This document shows positions 34,493 through 43,746 of a stretch of 64,000 nucleotides of DNA, piece after piece (positions within the stretch are counted from its first letter, which is position 1; each line of letters begins with the position of its first letter). The DNA comes from RI-153 sp963752935 (lineage in GTDB: Bacteria; Chloroflexota; Anaerolineae; Caldilineales; Caldilineaceae). The translations under genes were made by a program, and so were the position numbers. The notes below the pieces were generated by a model. That model was not told where the DNA came from, did not search any database, and was given only the letters and a program-made list of their open reading frames with translations. The DNA is taken from the NCBI GenBank assembly GCA_963752935.1, contig CAVWAL010000009.1:1-64000 (forward strand), given 5' to 3'.

Positions 34493-37135
34493 CTATGGCG
34501 AAACATAGTCTATCTCGGTGACAGGCGATTGACCATCGCTGCCGGCGGCAGGCTCTTCACCGGGCTTGATGCCCTGAACGTTGTCAGCAGCAGAGGAACT
34601 ACCGTCGCCGCTGCCATTCTGAAAAGGCTCGAGAGCGGCGCTAAGTACCTCATCAACCGTATCCACCAGGACGAAGTGCATTTGTTCGCGCACATTCTCC
34701 TGGATATCCTCGAGATCCGCCTCGTTCCGTTTGGGCAAGATTACAGTATCGAGCCCGGCACGCGCGGCAGCCAGGACCTTCTCCTTCAGACCACCGATGG
34801 GCAACACCTTGCCCCGCAGGGTAACCTCGCCTGTCATGCCGACGTTTGACTTGACTGAACGTCCCGTGAGCAGACTGGCGATAGCGGTGACCATGGTCAC
34901 CCCCGCACTTGGACCATCCTTGGGCAGAGAGCCGGCCGGGATATGCAAGTGAATATCGACGTCTTCAAAAAACTTAGGGTCGATGGACAGATCACGGGCG
35001 CGGCTACGAACGTAACTCAGCGCAGCCTGAGCGCTTTCTTTCATCACGTCGCCTAGTTGGCCGGTGAGCACGAACCCCTTCTTGCCGGGCATTTTCGTCG
35101 CCTCAAAGAAGAGGATATCGCCTCCTGTCATAGTCCAGGATAGACCAACCGCTACACCGGGAATCTGAAGTCGATCTGCGATCTCTTCGCTCAAGAACTT
35201 GCGTTTCCCCAGGTATTGATTCAGATCTTCGACACCGATATTGAGGCCATAGCTGTCCTCATTGGCGGCGATACGCGCCGCAACTTTACGGCAGACTTTG
35301 CCGATCTGGCGTTCAAGATTACGAACACCGGCTTCGCGTGTATACCCTTGCACCATCTCACGCAATGCCACTTCGGTGAAGCTTAGTTCCCCGACGCGCA
35401 GGCCATTTTCTTTGATCTGCCGCGGCACCAGATACTCCTGTGCGATCTTTACCTTTTCATCTTCGGTGTAGCTACTAAGCTGAATGATCTCCATGCGATC
35501 GCGCATAGGGCTGGGAATCGTGTCGAGCACGTTAGCCGTTGTGATAAACATCACCTGGCTCAGATCAAACGGGACATCCAGATAATGGTCACGGAACTCC
35601 CGATTCTGTTCAGGATCAAGCACTTCCAACAACGCGCTTGTCGGATCGCCGCGAAAGTCGCGCCCCAGTTTGTCCACTTCATCGAGCATGAAGACGGGAT
35701 TCTTACTCTCGATGCGGCGCAGACTCTGGATGATTCTGCCGGGCATGGCGCCAATGTAGGTGCGCCGGAAGCCGCGAATCTCGGCCTCGTCGCGGACACC
35801 GCCCAAAGCCAGTCGTACAAATTTGCGGTTGGTGGCGCGGGCAATGCTGATGCCGAGGCTCGTCTTGCCTACCCCAGGTGGGCCGACAAAACAGAGGACA
35901 ACCCCTTCGCGCTCACGCCGGATCTTATCGCGCACATCCTCTTCGCTCTCCTTGGCCCGCTCTTCTTTGCGATCCGAGCGCAGCTTACGCACGGCGAGGT
36001 ATTCGAGGATACGATCTTTGATCTCGTGCAGACCATAATGATCTTCGTCCAGCACACGTCGGGCATGGTTGATATCGAGGTTGTCTTCGGTGGTTTTTTG
36101 CCAGGGCAAACTGACCATGAGGTCGAGATAGGTCTTGATGACGCTATACTCAGCCGCCTGGATCGGCATCCGACGCATACGATTCAGCTCGCGTTGCGCC
36201 TCTTTTTGCGCCTCTTCAGAGAGACCGGCCGCTTCGATGCGTTCCTCTAATTCGCGAATGTCGGCGGCCTGCTCATCTTCTTCGCCCAGCTCGCGTTGGA
36301 TCGCTTTCAACTGTTCACGCAAGAAGAAATCGCGCTGCATCCGTTCCATCTCGCCCTGAGCTTGAGACTGGATCTTGTGTCCCAGTTCCAGGACATCAAC
36401 TTCTTTATTTAGCAGTTGTGTCAGCCGCAATAGCTTTTCTTGGACGCTATCGATCTCCAACATCTGCTGAGCATCGGCAAGTTCCAGCCGCATGCTGCTG
36501 GCGACAAGGTAAGCCAACTGACGGGCGTTCTCCACATTGGCGGCCATCACCGCCAACTCGTCAGGCATTTGCCCGTCCAACTCCACCAAACGACGGAAGA
36601 GATCCTGCACAGCCCGCGTCAACGCTTCAACTTCGAGGCTTTCTTCCACAGTTTCGGGCAAGACTTCTACCCGGGCACGCAGATAGGGCTTCTCTTGGAT
36701 ATACTCGCCAATACGAATGCGTTCGAGGCCCTGAACCGCCAGACGGATGGTGCCATCCGGCGCTTTCAACACGCGGTGAACCTGCGCCGCCGTGCCGATT
36801 TCGTAAATATCGGCCGGCATCGGCTCTTCCATACTCTCGTCACGGCTGGTGACGAGAGCGATAATTCGGCTCTCGGGCAAGGCATCTTCGACTAAATTGA
36901 TGCTGCGCTGCTGGCCAATGGTCAAGGGCAGCCACATCATTGGATAGACAACTACTCCACGCAAAGGCAGGACAGGCAGGTCGTCTCCAATGGATGACTT
37001 CTCTGGTGCTTCTACTCCTTCGCCATTGGCCTCGCTGTAAGCATTTGACTCGTAGACGACTTCACCGTCACCGTCATCGTCGCTGTCATCATCGTACCAA
37101 AGGATATCGTCCACGTTGTCTCGATCCAGGCTCAT
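34493..37135 (-). CDS. lon: ATP-dependent Lon protease
   Basis: 880-aa AAA+ Ser/Lys protease that degrades misfolded and regulatory proteins in the cytoplasm. An acidic, Asp/Glu-rich N-terminal extension (~1-50, for example DDDSDDDGDGEVV) precedes the Lon substrate-binding domain (LPVLPLRGVVVYPMMWLPL). The AAA+ module has Walker A GPPGVGKTS and Walker B VFMLDEVDK. The protease domain has the catalytic Ser743 (PKDGPSAG) and Lys786 (IGGLKEK). A ~45-residue Ser/Gly/Asp-rich tail follows. Lengths and motifs are otherwise typical of LonA. The acidic N-terminal extension is unusual compared with E. coli Lon. Confidence 0.95.
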   Translation of the reverse strand: MSLDRDNVDDILWYDDDSDDDGDGEVVYESNAYSEANGEGVEAPEKSSIGDDLPVLPLRGVVVYPMMWLPLTIGQQRSINLVEDALPESRIIALVTSRDESMEEPMPADIYEIGTAAQVHRVLKAPDGTIRLAVQGLERIRIGEYIQEKPYLRARVEVLPETVEESLEVEALTRAVQDLFRRLVELDGQMPDELAVMAANVENARQLAYLVASSMRLELADAQQMLEIDSVQEKLLRLTQLLNKEVDVLELGHKIQSQAQGEMERMQRDFFLREQLKAIQRELGEEDEQAADIRELEERIEAAGLSEEAQKEAQRELNRMRRMPIQAAEYSVIKTYLDLMVSLPWQKTTEDNLDINHARRVLDEDHYGLHEIKDRILEYLAVRKLRSDRKEERAKESEEDVRDKIRREREGVVLCFVGPPGVGKTSLGISIARATNRKFVRLALGGVRDEAEIRGFRRTYIGAMPGRIIQSLRRIESKNPVFMLDEVDKLGRDFRGDPTSALLEVLDPEQNREFRDHYLDVPFDLSQVMFITTANVLDTIPSPMRDRMEIIQLSSYTEDEKVKIAQEYLVPRQIKENGLRVGELSFTEVALREMVQGYTREAGVRNLERQIGKVCRKVAARIAANEDSYGLNIGVEDLNQYLGKRKFLSEEIADRLQIPGVAVGLSWTMTGGDILFFEATKMPGKKGFVLTGQLGDVMKESAQAALSYVRSRARDLSIDPKFFEDVDIHLHIPAGSLPKDGPSAGVTMVTAIASLLTGRSVKSNVGMTGEVTLRGKVLPIGGLKEKVLAAARAGLDTVILPKRNEADLEDIQENVREQMHFVLVDTVDEVLSAALEPFQNGSGDGSSSAADNVQGIKPGEEPAAGSDGQSPVTEIDYVSP

Positions 37136-37678
37136 GGATAGTTTGTCCTAACATCTGCACGCGCTTGTGCTTCAACTTCGTACTCGTCCAATCATTCGAC
37201 TATCACCGGTCAGATATAGGGTGCGGCGCACATCTCACGCCAACCCTTCTATATCTGTGCCCAGGAGGTAATCCCAGCACATTGTACCACACTTGGCAAA
37301 TATCAAAAGTGACACCTCATCCCGATTGTAAGGAAAACTGCCCGTCGAAAATCATGAAAAATGGTACCTAGTCCAGGTGCACCGCGCGGACAAGAAGAAG
37401 GCCCCTCACAATGCAGGGTGCGTCCCAAGCTTTTCGGTTCCGATCTTCAGGGCAGCTACCCAGAACGGACCGGCACGGAGGCCGGTCCCTACACGTAGGG
37501 ATGGACCTCCGTGTCCATCCGTCATGGCTTCCCGGTAGACATGGACCCACCCAATAATATGGGACACACCTCATAATGCAGTGAGAATAGGTGCTCGATT
37601 GACGCGATGGTATAATCGCGATGAACTGTTAACCGAGATCAGCCAACCCAATCGCACGACCAAAGAAAGGGTTTCCTA
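37136..37678. other. Intergenic region with a mobile-element-like repeat
   Basis: 540 bp between the divergent lon and fchA genes. It holds the 154-bp repeat at 37417-37570 with flanking direct repeats, and presumably the lon and fchA promoters. A TACAAT -10-like sequence oriented toward lon lies near 37285. No gene is supported. Confidence 0.5.
37417..37570 (+). mobile_element. MITE-like element, full-length copy
   Basis: 154-bp non-coding element. Terminal inverted repeats are GGTGCGTCCCA (37417-37427) and TGGGACACACC (37560-37570), one mismatch. Inside are two 8-bp hairpins: GGACCGGC-ACGGAG-GCCGGTCC (37467-37488) and GGATGGAC-CTCCGT-GTCCATCC (37499-37520). Direct repeats TCACAATGCAG (37406-37416) and TCATAATGCAG (37571-37581) flank it, as expected for a target-site duplication. 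It is over 90% identical by eye to the inverted copy at 61543-61697. Confidence 0.8.
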
Positions 37679-38320
37679 ATGACAAAAATAGCGGAATCAA
37701 CGATCAAAGATTTCCTCACTGCGCTGGCGTCAGACAACTCCACGCCGGGTGGCGGCGGCGCCGCCGCCCTATCGGGCAGCCAGGCCGCGGCACTACTCAG
37801 CATGGTGATCAACTTTACCGTTGGTCGACCCAAGTATGCAGCCGTGGAGAGCGAGATGCAGGACTACCTGCAACACGCCGAAGGCTTACGACACGAGTTA
37901 TTCGAGTTGATCAACGAAGACGCCGAAGCATTTGAGGCGGTAGCGGCCTGTTACAGTATGCCGCGCTCAACTGACGAAGAAAAGAAAGCACGCACCGACG
38001 CCCTGCAACAGGCCATGCGTTTGGCGACCGAGGTGCCGTATCGAACCGCCGAGCGCTGTCTGGTCCTATTGCAGATGGCGAAACCCGTTGCAGAAAAAGG
38101 CAATGCCGGCGTCGTCAGTGACGCGGCCACCGCCGCCCATCTGGCCTTTGGCGCCCTGCTTAGCGCGCTGGTCAATGTTCACATTAACCTTAAATACATC
38201 AAAGACGAAGCGTACACCGACGAATGGCAGGCTAAGGCCCAGAAGCTGACTGCCGATGCGCAGATGGCCTACAACGAAGCTCGAGAGGCTTGTTCCAATG
38301 CGCTGGGGGTGACAGTATGA
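37679..38320 (+). CDS. fchA: Methenyltetrahydrofolate cyclohydrolase (cyclodeaminase family)
   Basis: 213-aa helical protein of the formiminotransferase-cyclodeaminase/FchA family. The signature STPGGGGAAALSGSQAAALL (~22-42, quoted in part) and NAGVVSDAATAAHLAFGA are well conserved. FchA hydrolyses 5,10-methenyl-THF to 10-formyl-THF; other members deaminate formimino-THF. Because no hut gene is nearby and folD follows with an ATGA overlap, a cyclohydrolase role in one-carbon metabolism is favoured. The AAGAAAGGG before the ATG is a moderate Shine-Dalgarno. Confidence 0.88.
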   Translation: MTKIAESTIKDFLTALASDNSTPGGGGAAALSGSQAAALLSMVINFTVGRPKYAAVESEMQDYLQHAEGLRHELFELINEDAEAFEAVAACYSMPRSTDEEKKARTDALQQAMRLATEVPYRTAERCLVLLQMAKPVAEKGNAGVVSDAATAAHLAFGALLSALVNVHINLKYIKDEAYTDEWQAKAQKLTADAQMAYNEAREACSNALGVTV

Positions 38321-39174
38321 GTGCCCACCTGCTCGACGGCAAAGCACTGTCGCAGTCGATACGCGCCGAGCTTAAACAGCGCATCGCCGAGTTGGTTAGC
38401 CGGCAGGGAACCGAACCAACCCTCGCCGTCCTGCGGGTTGGCGATGACGCTGCCGCCGCCGGTTATGCTCGTGCCATCGAAAAGACCTGTGCCGGTGTCG
38501 GCGCTCGCTTCCAGGCGAAGATCTTGCCAGAGGAAAGCGATCAGGCAGATGTCAATGCGGCCCTGGATGCGCTCAACAACGATGCCGCCGTCCACGGCAT
38601 CATGATCCTGGAACCGCTGCCCACCGCCATTGACGGCAACACGTTGGTGGACCGTCTCAACCCGGCCAAGGATGTTGACGGCGTTCACCCGGTCAACTCG
38701 GGGCGGCTTTCTGCACAACGGCCCCCTTACTTCGTCCCGGCGACACCGGCCGGCGCCATCCGTCTGCTCGAAAACGCAGGCGTCGACTTCAAAGGCAAAC
38801 ATGCGGTTGTCATCGGGCGCAGCGATATCGTAGGCAAGCCCATGGCGCTGCTGCTTTTGCATCGCCATTGTACTGTGACCATCGCCCACAGCCGCACGCA
38901 GGATCTACCCGAAGTTGCACGCAGCGCAGATATTCTCTGTGCAGCGGTGGGTCGCCCTGAGATGGTAACCGGGGAGTGGATCAAACCCGGCGCCATCGTC
39001 GTCGACTTCGGCACCACCTATACATCCGATGGGCTGAAAGGCGATTGCCAACAAGATAGCGTCGCCGCCGTCGCCGGCATGATGACCCCTGTTCCGGGGG
39101 GGACCGGCCCCATGACCAACGTCATGCTCATGCAGAATCTACTTGAGGCCTACTGTCATCAACTCGGGCTCTAG
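38317..39174 (+). CDS. folD: FolD-type methylenetetrahydrofolate dehydrogenase lacking cyclohydrolase residues
   Basis: 285-aa FolD homologue starting at an ATG that overlaps the fchA stop (ATGA). Dehydrogenase features are intact: Y50, KDVDGVHP (~121), the NADP-binding VVIGRSDIVGKPM, and TPVPGGTGPMTNV. Aligned with E. coli FolD, the catalytic Lys54 of the YVASK motif is Ile54 here (YARAI), and Gln98 of VQLPLP is Leu98 (ILEPLP). Those residues are needed for the cyclohydrolase step in bifunctional FolD. The protein is therefore probably a monofunctional dehydrogenase, with FchA providing the cyclohydrolase. Fhs at 47157-48869 would complete the path. Confidence 0.88.
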   Translation: MSAHLLDGKALSQSIRAELKQRIAELVSRQGTEPTLAVLRVGDDAAAAGYARAIEKTCAGVGARFQAKILPEESDQADVNAALDALNNDAAVHGIMILEPLPTAIDGNTLVDRLNPAKDVDGVHPVNSGRLSAQRPPYFVPATPAGAIRLLENAGVDFKGKHAVVIGRSDIVGKPMALLLLHRHCTVTIAHSRTQDLPEVARSADILCAAVGRPEMVTGEWIKPGAIVVDFGTTYTSDGLKGDCQQDSVAAVAGMMTPVPGGTGPMTNVMLMQNLLEAYCHQLGL

Positions 39175-39210
39175 GCCGTTGATCAGCCATCCTCGCAGCC
39201 GTACGAGTCG

Positions 39211-41421
39211 TTGACTGTGACCAGCCACCCTTCCTCTACCAACCCGCCATCGGAGACCGTGTATCGGTCTTCGGTTTGGCGCGTGGGTACAGCAGGCCAC
39301 ATCCATGCCCTCGTACTGCTCCTCTATACCGTGCTCACCGGCATCATGACGTGGCCGTTGGCGGCCAACTTGACCAGTGCCATCCCCGGCGACAGTTTCG
39401 ATGGCTGGCAGAATTACTGGAATCTCTGGTGGCTCAAGATCGCCCTGGTTGAGCGTGTGCAGAACCCCTTCGTGACGGATCTATTGTACGCGCCCACGGG
39501 CGTTGGCCTCTATTTCCACACCCTCAACCCCTTCAACGGGGTTGTGACCCTGCCGATCCAGCTCAGCGGCGGGCTGATGGCGGCCTACAACAGCGTAGTC
39601 TGGATCAGTTGGGTGCTGGGTGGCTACGGCGTCTTCTTGTTGACCCTGTGGGTGCTGCGCCGGGGCGGACAGATGACAATCGCCCGCTACGGAGCCGCAT
39701 TCCTTGCCGGCGTCATTTTCACCTTTTCGCCCTTCCACATGGCCCATTTGCTTGGCCACATGCAGGTAATGAGCTTGCAGTGGATGCCCTTCTACATTCT
39801 CTATCTGCTACGCGGCGTCGACCGAGTGCACCATGCATCCAGTTGGCGACGTGATGGTCTGATGGCCGGGTTGTTCCTGGCGTTGGTGGGCCTGTGCGAC
39901 TGGTATTTTGTGCTCTACCTTTTCCTCTTCACAGGAGTCTTCGTAATCTGGCAGTTGGGCGGAACACTGTACACGCAGCGTCGCATCCAGTTGAGCCTGC
40001 TCTATCCGGCGCTCACGGCAGGGATCGTCTTCCTGTTGCTGCTCAGCCCGATCCTCTACCCGATGATCGTCGAAGCCCTACGTTTCGATTTTATGGAAAG
40101 GCCGGTCACGGATCTCTACATCCTGAGCGCGACGCTGGCGGATTTTGTCATTCCCAACCGTCTGCATACCCTCTTCCGCCCGGAAAGCTTCGCCTGGATC
40201 GGCAACCAGATCGCGCCGGTCAGTGAACGCACGATTTCTGTTGGCTACCTGGCCCTCGTCCTGGCTGCCATGGGCGGCATCTGGGATCGGCGGCGCACCG
40301 GCTTCTGGTGGGCAATCGCCCTTGTCTTCATTTTGATTGCACTGGGACCGGCCTTCAAACTCCAGACTATCACGTGGACGGATGTGCCCGGCGACCCGCC
40401 CTCCTTCGCCTGGACTCCCTACGACTTGCTCAATCGCACCATCCCCTTTATGCGGATCAGCCGCAGCGTGAGCCGCTTCTCGGTGATCGTGCAACTGGCC
40501 CTGGCCGTAGCAGCGGCGGCTGGGCTGACCCTGCTTCTGCGTCGCCGATCGCGACAGGCCGCCGCTGCGCTCACGTTTGCCGCGCTGCTGGTCGTATTGG
40601 CGGAGTACTGGGTGGCGCCCTATCCCATCTCACCACCGGATACACCGGCCTACTACACCCAAATCGCGGCGGACGACGCACAGGGGGCCGTGCTCAATCT
40701 GCCCATGAACTATGATCGTCCCGGTTACTTGCTCTACCAGACGATCCATCAGAAGCCGCTGAGCGTTGCCTACATCAGCCGTGATGATCCCCGCACCTAT
40801 ACGGAAAGAGTGCCGATCCTTCAGCACTTTCGACATCTCGGCCCAGATATCCTGGAAGTGGACGCCTCCCAAATCGGCAGCACCGTTTTGACGGATCTGG
40901 GTATCGATTGGGTGATTCTGGATCGGTACAAAATGCCCGGTGGTGTGGAGCGCGACTATACAACCGCATTGGCGGCGGCAATCTTCGCGGATAGCACGCC
41001 TGCCTATGAGGACGAACGGCTGACGGTCTATCGGACCCAGCCACCGCCAAGTCCACAGCCTTATCTCATCCTCGGCGCCACCGGTTGGGGAGCGTTGCAG
41101 CCTGACAGCGTTGGGCAGCCCTCTCGCACGATTGGCGAGGGTCCCGCCTTGTTAACGCTTCGTCATGTGCCGGCTGGGGCGGAGTTGACATTCCAGTATC
41201 GTAGCGATGCACCCATCGATCTAATCCTGCCTGCCGCAAATGGGGAGAAGCTGGCAACGTTGCCCCCTGTGCCTCTAGGCGGCAGCTTCACACTTTCCCT
41301 AGATCCCTTGCGAAACAGGCTTGGGATCGGGCCGGCCGATCACCTGAATGTCGACGTTGCGCTCTCCATGGGGCCTGCCGATATGGGTCAGATCAGGGGG
41401 ATCAGGCTGTCCACACCTTAG
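39211..41421 (+). CDS. Polytopic membrane protein, GT-C glycosyltransferase-like
   Basis: 736-aa protein with about 11-12 predicted transmembrane helices in the first ~480 residues and a C-terminal soluble domain (~490-736). The first loop has an acidic, aromatic stretch (SFDGWQNYWNLWWLKI), followed by PTGVGLYFHTLNPFN, a layout like GT-C enzymes that use lipid-linked sugar donors. The family is not recognised with certainty. The start is a TTG at 39211, with a GTG two codons later equally possible. It follows folD by 36 bp and may be cotranscribed. Confidence 0.65.
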   Translation: MTVTSHPSSTNPPSETVYRSSVWRVGTAGHIHALVLLLYTVLTGIMTWPLAANLTSAIPGDSFDGWQNYWNLWWLKIALVERVQNPFVTDLLYAPTGVGLYFHTLNPFNGVVTLPIQLSGGLMAAYNSVVWISWVLGGYGVFLLTLWVLRRGGQMTIARYGAAFLAGVIFTFSPFHMAHLLGHMQVMSLQWMPFYILYLLRGVDRVHHASSWRRDGLMAGLFLALVGLCDWYFVLYLFLFTGVFVIWQLGGTLYTQRRIQLSLLYPALTAGIVFLLLLSPILYPMIVEALRFDFMERPVTDLYILSATLADFVIPNRLHTLFRPESFAWIGNQIAPVSERTISVGYLALVLAAMGGIWDRRRTGFWWAIALVFILIALGPAFKLQTITWTDVPGDPPSFAWTPYDLLNRTIPFMRISRSVSRFSVIVQLALAVAAAAGLTLLLRRRSRQAAAALTFAALLVVLAEYWVAPYPISPPDTPAYYTQIAADDAQGAVLNLPMNYDRPGYLLYQTIHQKPLSVAYISRDDPRTYTERVPILQHFRHLGPDILEVDASQIGSTVLTDLGIDWVILDRYKMPGGVERDYTTALAAAIFADSTPAYEDERLTVYRTQPPPSPQPYLILGATGWGALQPDSVGQPSRTIGEGPALLTLRHVPAGAELTFQYRSDAPIDLILPAANGEKLATLPPVPLGGSFTLSLDPLRNRLGIGPADHLNVDVALSMGPADMGQIRGIRLSTP

Positions 41422-41601
41422 TCAGTCCGTTTCCCAACAATAAAAAATACGATTGGCATACGATTGACATTCTCAAGGCAGACCGTATAATAAGGCACGT
41501 AGTTACTTTCGAGTGCCTCCCCGGTGGATCGGATGCGCCTCCGAAAGCTGCCAGTGCTGGGAGGTAAAGAGGATCGTTCTGATCCTTCTTCAGCCCCAGC
41601 A

Positions 41602-41652
41602 ACATCGCTCCCATTCGCCGCATTGAGCGGCGACATCGCTCCCATACGCCGC
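41602..41652. repeat. Tandem direct repeat upstream of a lipoprotein gene
   Basis: ACATCGCTCCCATTCGCCGC (41602-41621) is repeated at 41633-41652 with one change (T to A). Between the copies CGCCGC (41616-41621) can pair with GCGGCG (41627-41632). It lies just upstream of the lipoprotein start at 41673 and could affect its expression. Confidence 0.6.
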
Positions 41653-41672
41653 TTTCAGAAAGGACATCCTAA

Positions 41673-42851
41673 ATGCAAGCCAAGCGATCTATAGCCGCCA
41701 TGATTTTGGTGATTACACTGATCGCACTGCTGGCTGGTTGTGGACGTCGTGAAACAGAAGCACCGCCTCCAACCGTTACAGCGATTGTGGCGACCAATAC
41801 GCCAACAGTGGCGTCAACGGCCACAAACACCCCTGAACCAACAGATACGCCATCACCTGCGCCCAGCGCAGCACCTACCGAGGCAGTCGACGTAGCAGAC
41901 GCCCTGACGCTCGTGTTCAACCTGCCCAGTGATGTGCTGGAGACCTTCCGCAGCCGCGGAAACTTGAACCTGGTCACTCTATTCGAAGATGGCGCCAGCG
42001 AAGAAGAGACCCTTGCTCTTGACGCCGCCTATAGCACAGCAGACAACGAATCAGGATTCAACCAATTTTTTGAACTTGAGGCGGTACGCGCCGACCTGGC
42101 CGAGCCGCAGACCCTCGCCATCTATGAAGTCGACGACGTTGTCGCTGCGCTCTTCGACGGAACCTGGCGCACGACGACGCGTAGCGACGCCATCCTTTCC
42201 ATGGCGGACAATCCCTTCACGCCCCCACTCGTCCAACTGACAACAGGGATGACAGAAGCAAACGCCCAGGGCACCGTGGAGTTCAGCGGCGTCGAGGCGA
42301 TTCACTATCAGTCAAATGATCCCACGCTCTTTCTCAACGTTGCCAGCCTTGATCTGGATGAGGGCCAGGAAGCAGAGGCTATCCAGCTAGATGTCTGGGT
42401 TGCCGTCGAGGGGAATTACATTCTTGGCTATGCCTTGTCGGCCACGATCAATGACGCGATTGACTTTGATGCTCAACGCAACCAGGTTCGCGTCGATCAG
42501 AAAATCGATTGGCAATTTGAAATCTACGACATCAACAGTGACATCGATATCCAGGTCCCCCCAGAAGCACCGGAACCCAGTTCCGCCAGCGTGCCCGGCT
42601 TTGCCGAAGGTGAATTCCCCTTGCCCAACGGCGCAGAGATGAAGACCGATCTGTTCGGCCAAACGGAGATCATGACTGATCTCAGCGAGACCGAAGTGAT
42701 GAACTTCTATCAACAGACGTTGACTGAGCTAGGCTGGAAGATCGAAGACAGTTTTGGCCTCTACGAAGCGACGAAAGATGAACTGCGCTTTAGCATGACG
42801 GCCATGACCACGGACCAGGGGAAAACCATGGTGCGAATTCGCAACGATTGA
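41673..42851 (+). CDS. Lipoprotein of unknown function
   Basis: 392-aa predicted lipoprotein with lipobox LLAGC (Cys23) and a Thr/Pro/Ala tether (~30-70). The globular part (~75-300) is acidic and rich in Asp/Glu with alternating beta pattern (for example ALTLVFNLPSDVLETF, QLDVWVAVEGNYILGYAL). The C-terminal ~90 residues (EGEFPLPNGAEMKTDLFG, then VMNFYQQTLTELGWKI) resemble small repeat domains common in Chloroflexota lipoproteins. The general plan is like LppX/LprF-type carriers, but this is weak. A good terminator follows at 42882-42926. Confidence 0.7.
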   Translation: MQAKRSIAAMILVITLIALLAGCGRRETEAPPPTVTAIVATNTPTVASTATNTPEPTDTPSPAPSAAPTEAVDVADALTLVFNLPSDVLETFRSRGNLNLVTLFEDGASEEETLALDAAYSTADNESGFNQFFELEAVRADLAEPQTLAIYEVDDVVAALFDGTWRTTTRSDAILSMADNPFTPPLVQLTTGMTEANAQGTVEFSGVEAIHYQSNDPTLFLNVASLDLDEGQEAEAIQLDVWVAVEGNYILGYALSATINDAIDFDAQRNQVRVDQKIDWQFEIYDINSDIDIQVPPEAPEPSSASVPGFAEGEFPLPNGAEMKTDLFGQTEIMTDLSETEVMNFYQQTLTELGWKIEDSFGLYEATKDELRFSMTAMTTDQGKTMVRIRND

Positions 42852-42881
42852 GGGCGGCACAGACAAAGATTTACAGTCGCG

Positions 42882-42926
42882 AGAAGGCGTCCTGGGGGAA
42901 CATCCAGGACGCCTTCTTTGTTTTTC
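42882..42926 (+). terminator. Rho-independent terminator of the lipoprotein gene
   Basis: GAAGGCGTCCTGG (42883-42895) pairs exactly with CCAGGACGCCTTC (42904-42916) around an 8-nt loop, followed by TTTGTTTTT. It lies 30 bp after the lipoprotein stop. Confidence 0.92.
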
Positions 42927-42984
42927 ATGTCATTTGTGGAGAGAGGTGCCTGCAACGGGCGGATGCGCAGATCCATCCCCAAAC

Positions 42985-43744
42985 TTAATGACCTAAAATC
43001 TCTACGTTGTTGGATCGATCGTGATAGTGCAGAGCGCGCCTTGCCGAACCGTTTCAACAGCGTCTGAGCTTTGTCGCGACGCACGCGCAGTTCGGGCTTA
43101 TTCGTCTGCCACTCGCCCTTGACCTGGTTAATCACCAATTGCGAATCACCCCAGATTTCAACCTTGGCCCCGCCAGGATCGGCGCCGTTCTCGGCCAGCC
43201 GTTTGTTCACCGCTTCGAGTGCAGCGATCAGCGTATCATATTCGGCTTCATTATTGGTTACATGGTTGCCGAATTGCAGGCGCACCACCTGACGCGGAAA
43301 AGCCGGCCACTCAAGCGCGTAGCTCCCGTAGCCCTGCCCAGGATTGCCCTTGCTGCCACCATCGAAAATAATCCGGATCGGCTGCTCTGGCGCCTGCCCC
43401 GGCAATGGCCGCATCGTAGAGGATGATTCTTCGGTTGTCTTTTGGGGAGCGCCCATCACTGTGCGTCCACTCACGGCAGATCGATAGCTCGCTTCAGGCT
43501 GATCCGGCGTCGGTTTGGAAAGACGAGATTCGGCAGGGTCGGCTTTCGCTGCCGGAGCAGGGAGCGTTGCCGCGCCGCCGGGCTGTTTCGGCGGCACCGC
43601 AGGCACAATCTGCAGCGCGTCCCGATCGGTGAGCAGATCCTCAAAATGGAGGAGGCCCACTAAGTGCACCTGCCGAAAGAGCCGTCGTCGCTCTTTCGGC
43701 GAAAGCCGGCGTATCTGTTCGATCAAGCGGTCGACTTGCTCCAT
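42985..43744 (-). pseudogene. RNase H-like protein with a frameshift near the C-terminus
   Basis: The gene starts at the ATG at 43744, two bases after the stop of the MBL-fold gene. An N-terminal ~120-residue region (EQVDRLIEQIRRLSPKERRR, then a Pro/Ala linker) precedes an RNase HI-like domain with FDGGSKGNPG, NNEAEYDTLIAALE and IWGDSQLVINQVKGEW, giving the first three carboxylates. The frame then runs past the expected end. Shifting by one base near 43030-43055 restores the family C-terminus RALHYHDRSNNVEILGH and a TAA at 42985-42987. Without the shift the fourth acidic site is lost and a ~75-residue random tail overlaps the convergent lipoprotein gene. One extra base is implied: sequence error, decay or recoding. 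Confidence 0.78.
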
Positions 43745-43746
43745 AC

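Noticed and set aside
37368..37574. Short ORFs over the repeats at 37.5, 49.0 and 61.6 kb sharing peptides such as VPYYWVGPCLPGS
   Set aside because: The shared peptides come from the repeat DNA itself; there are no start signals, and the DNA is explained by hairpins and terminal repeats.
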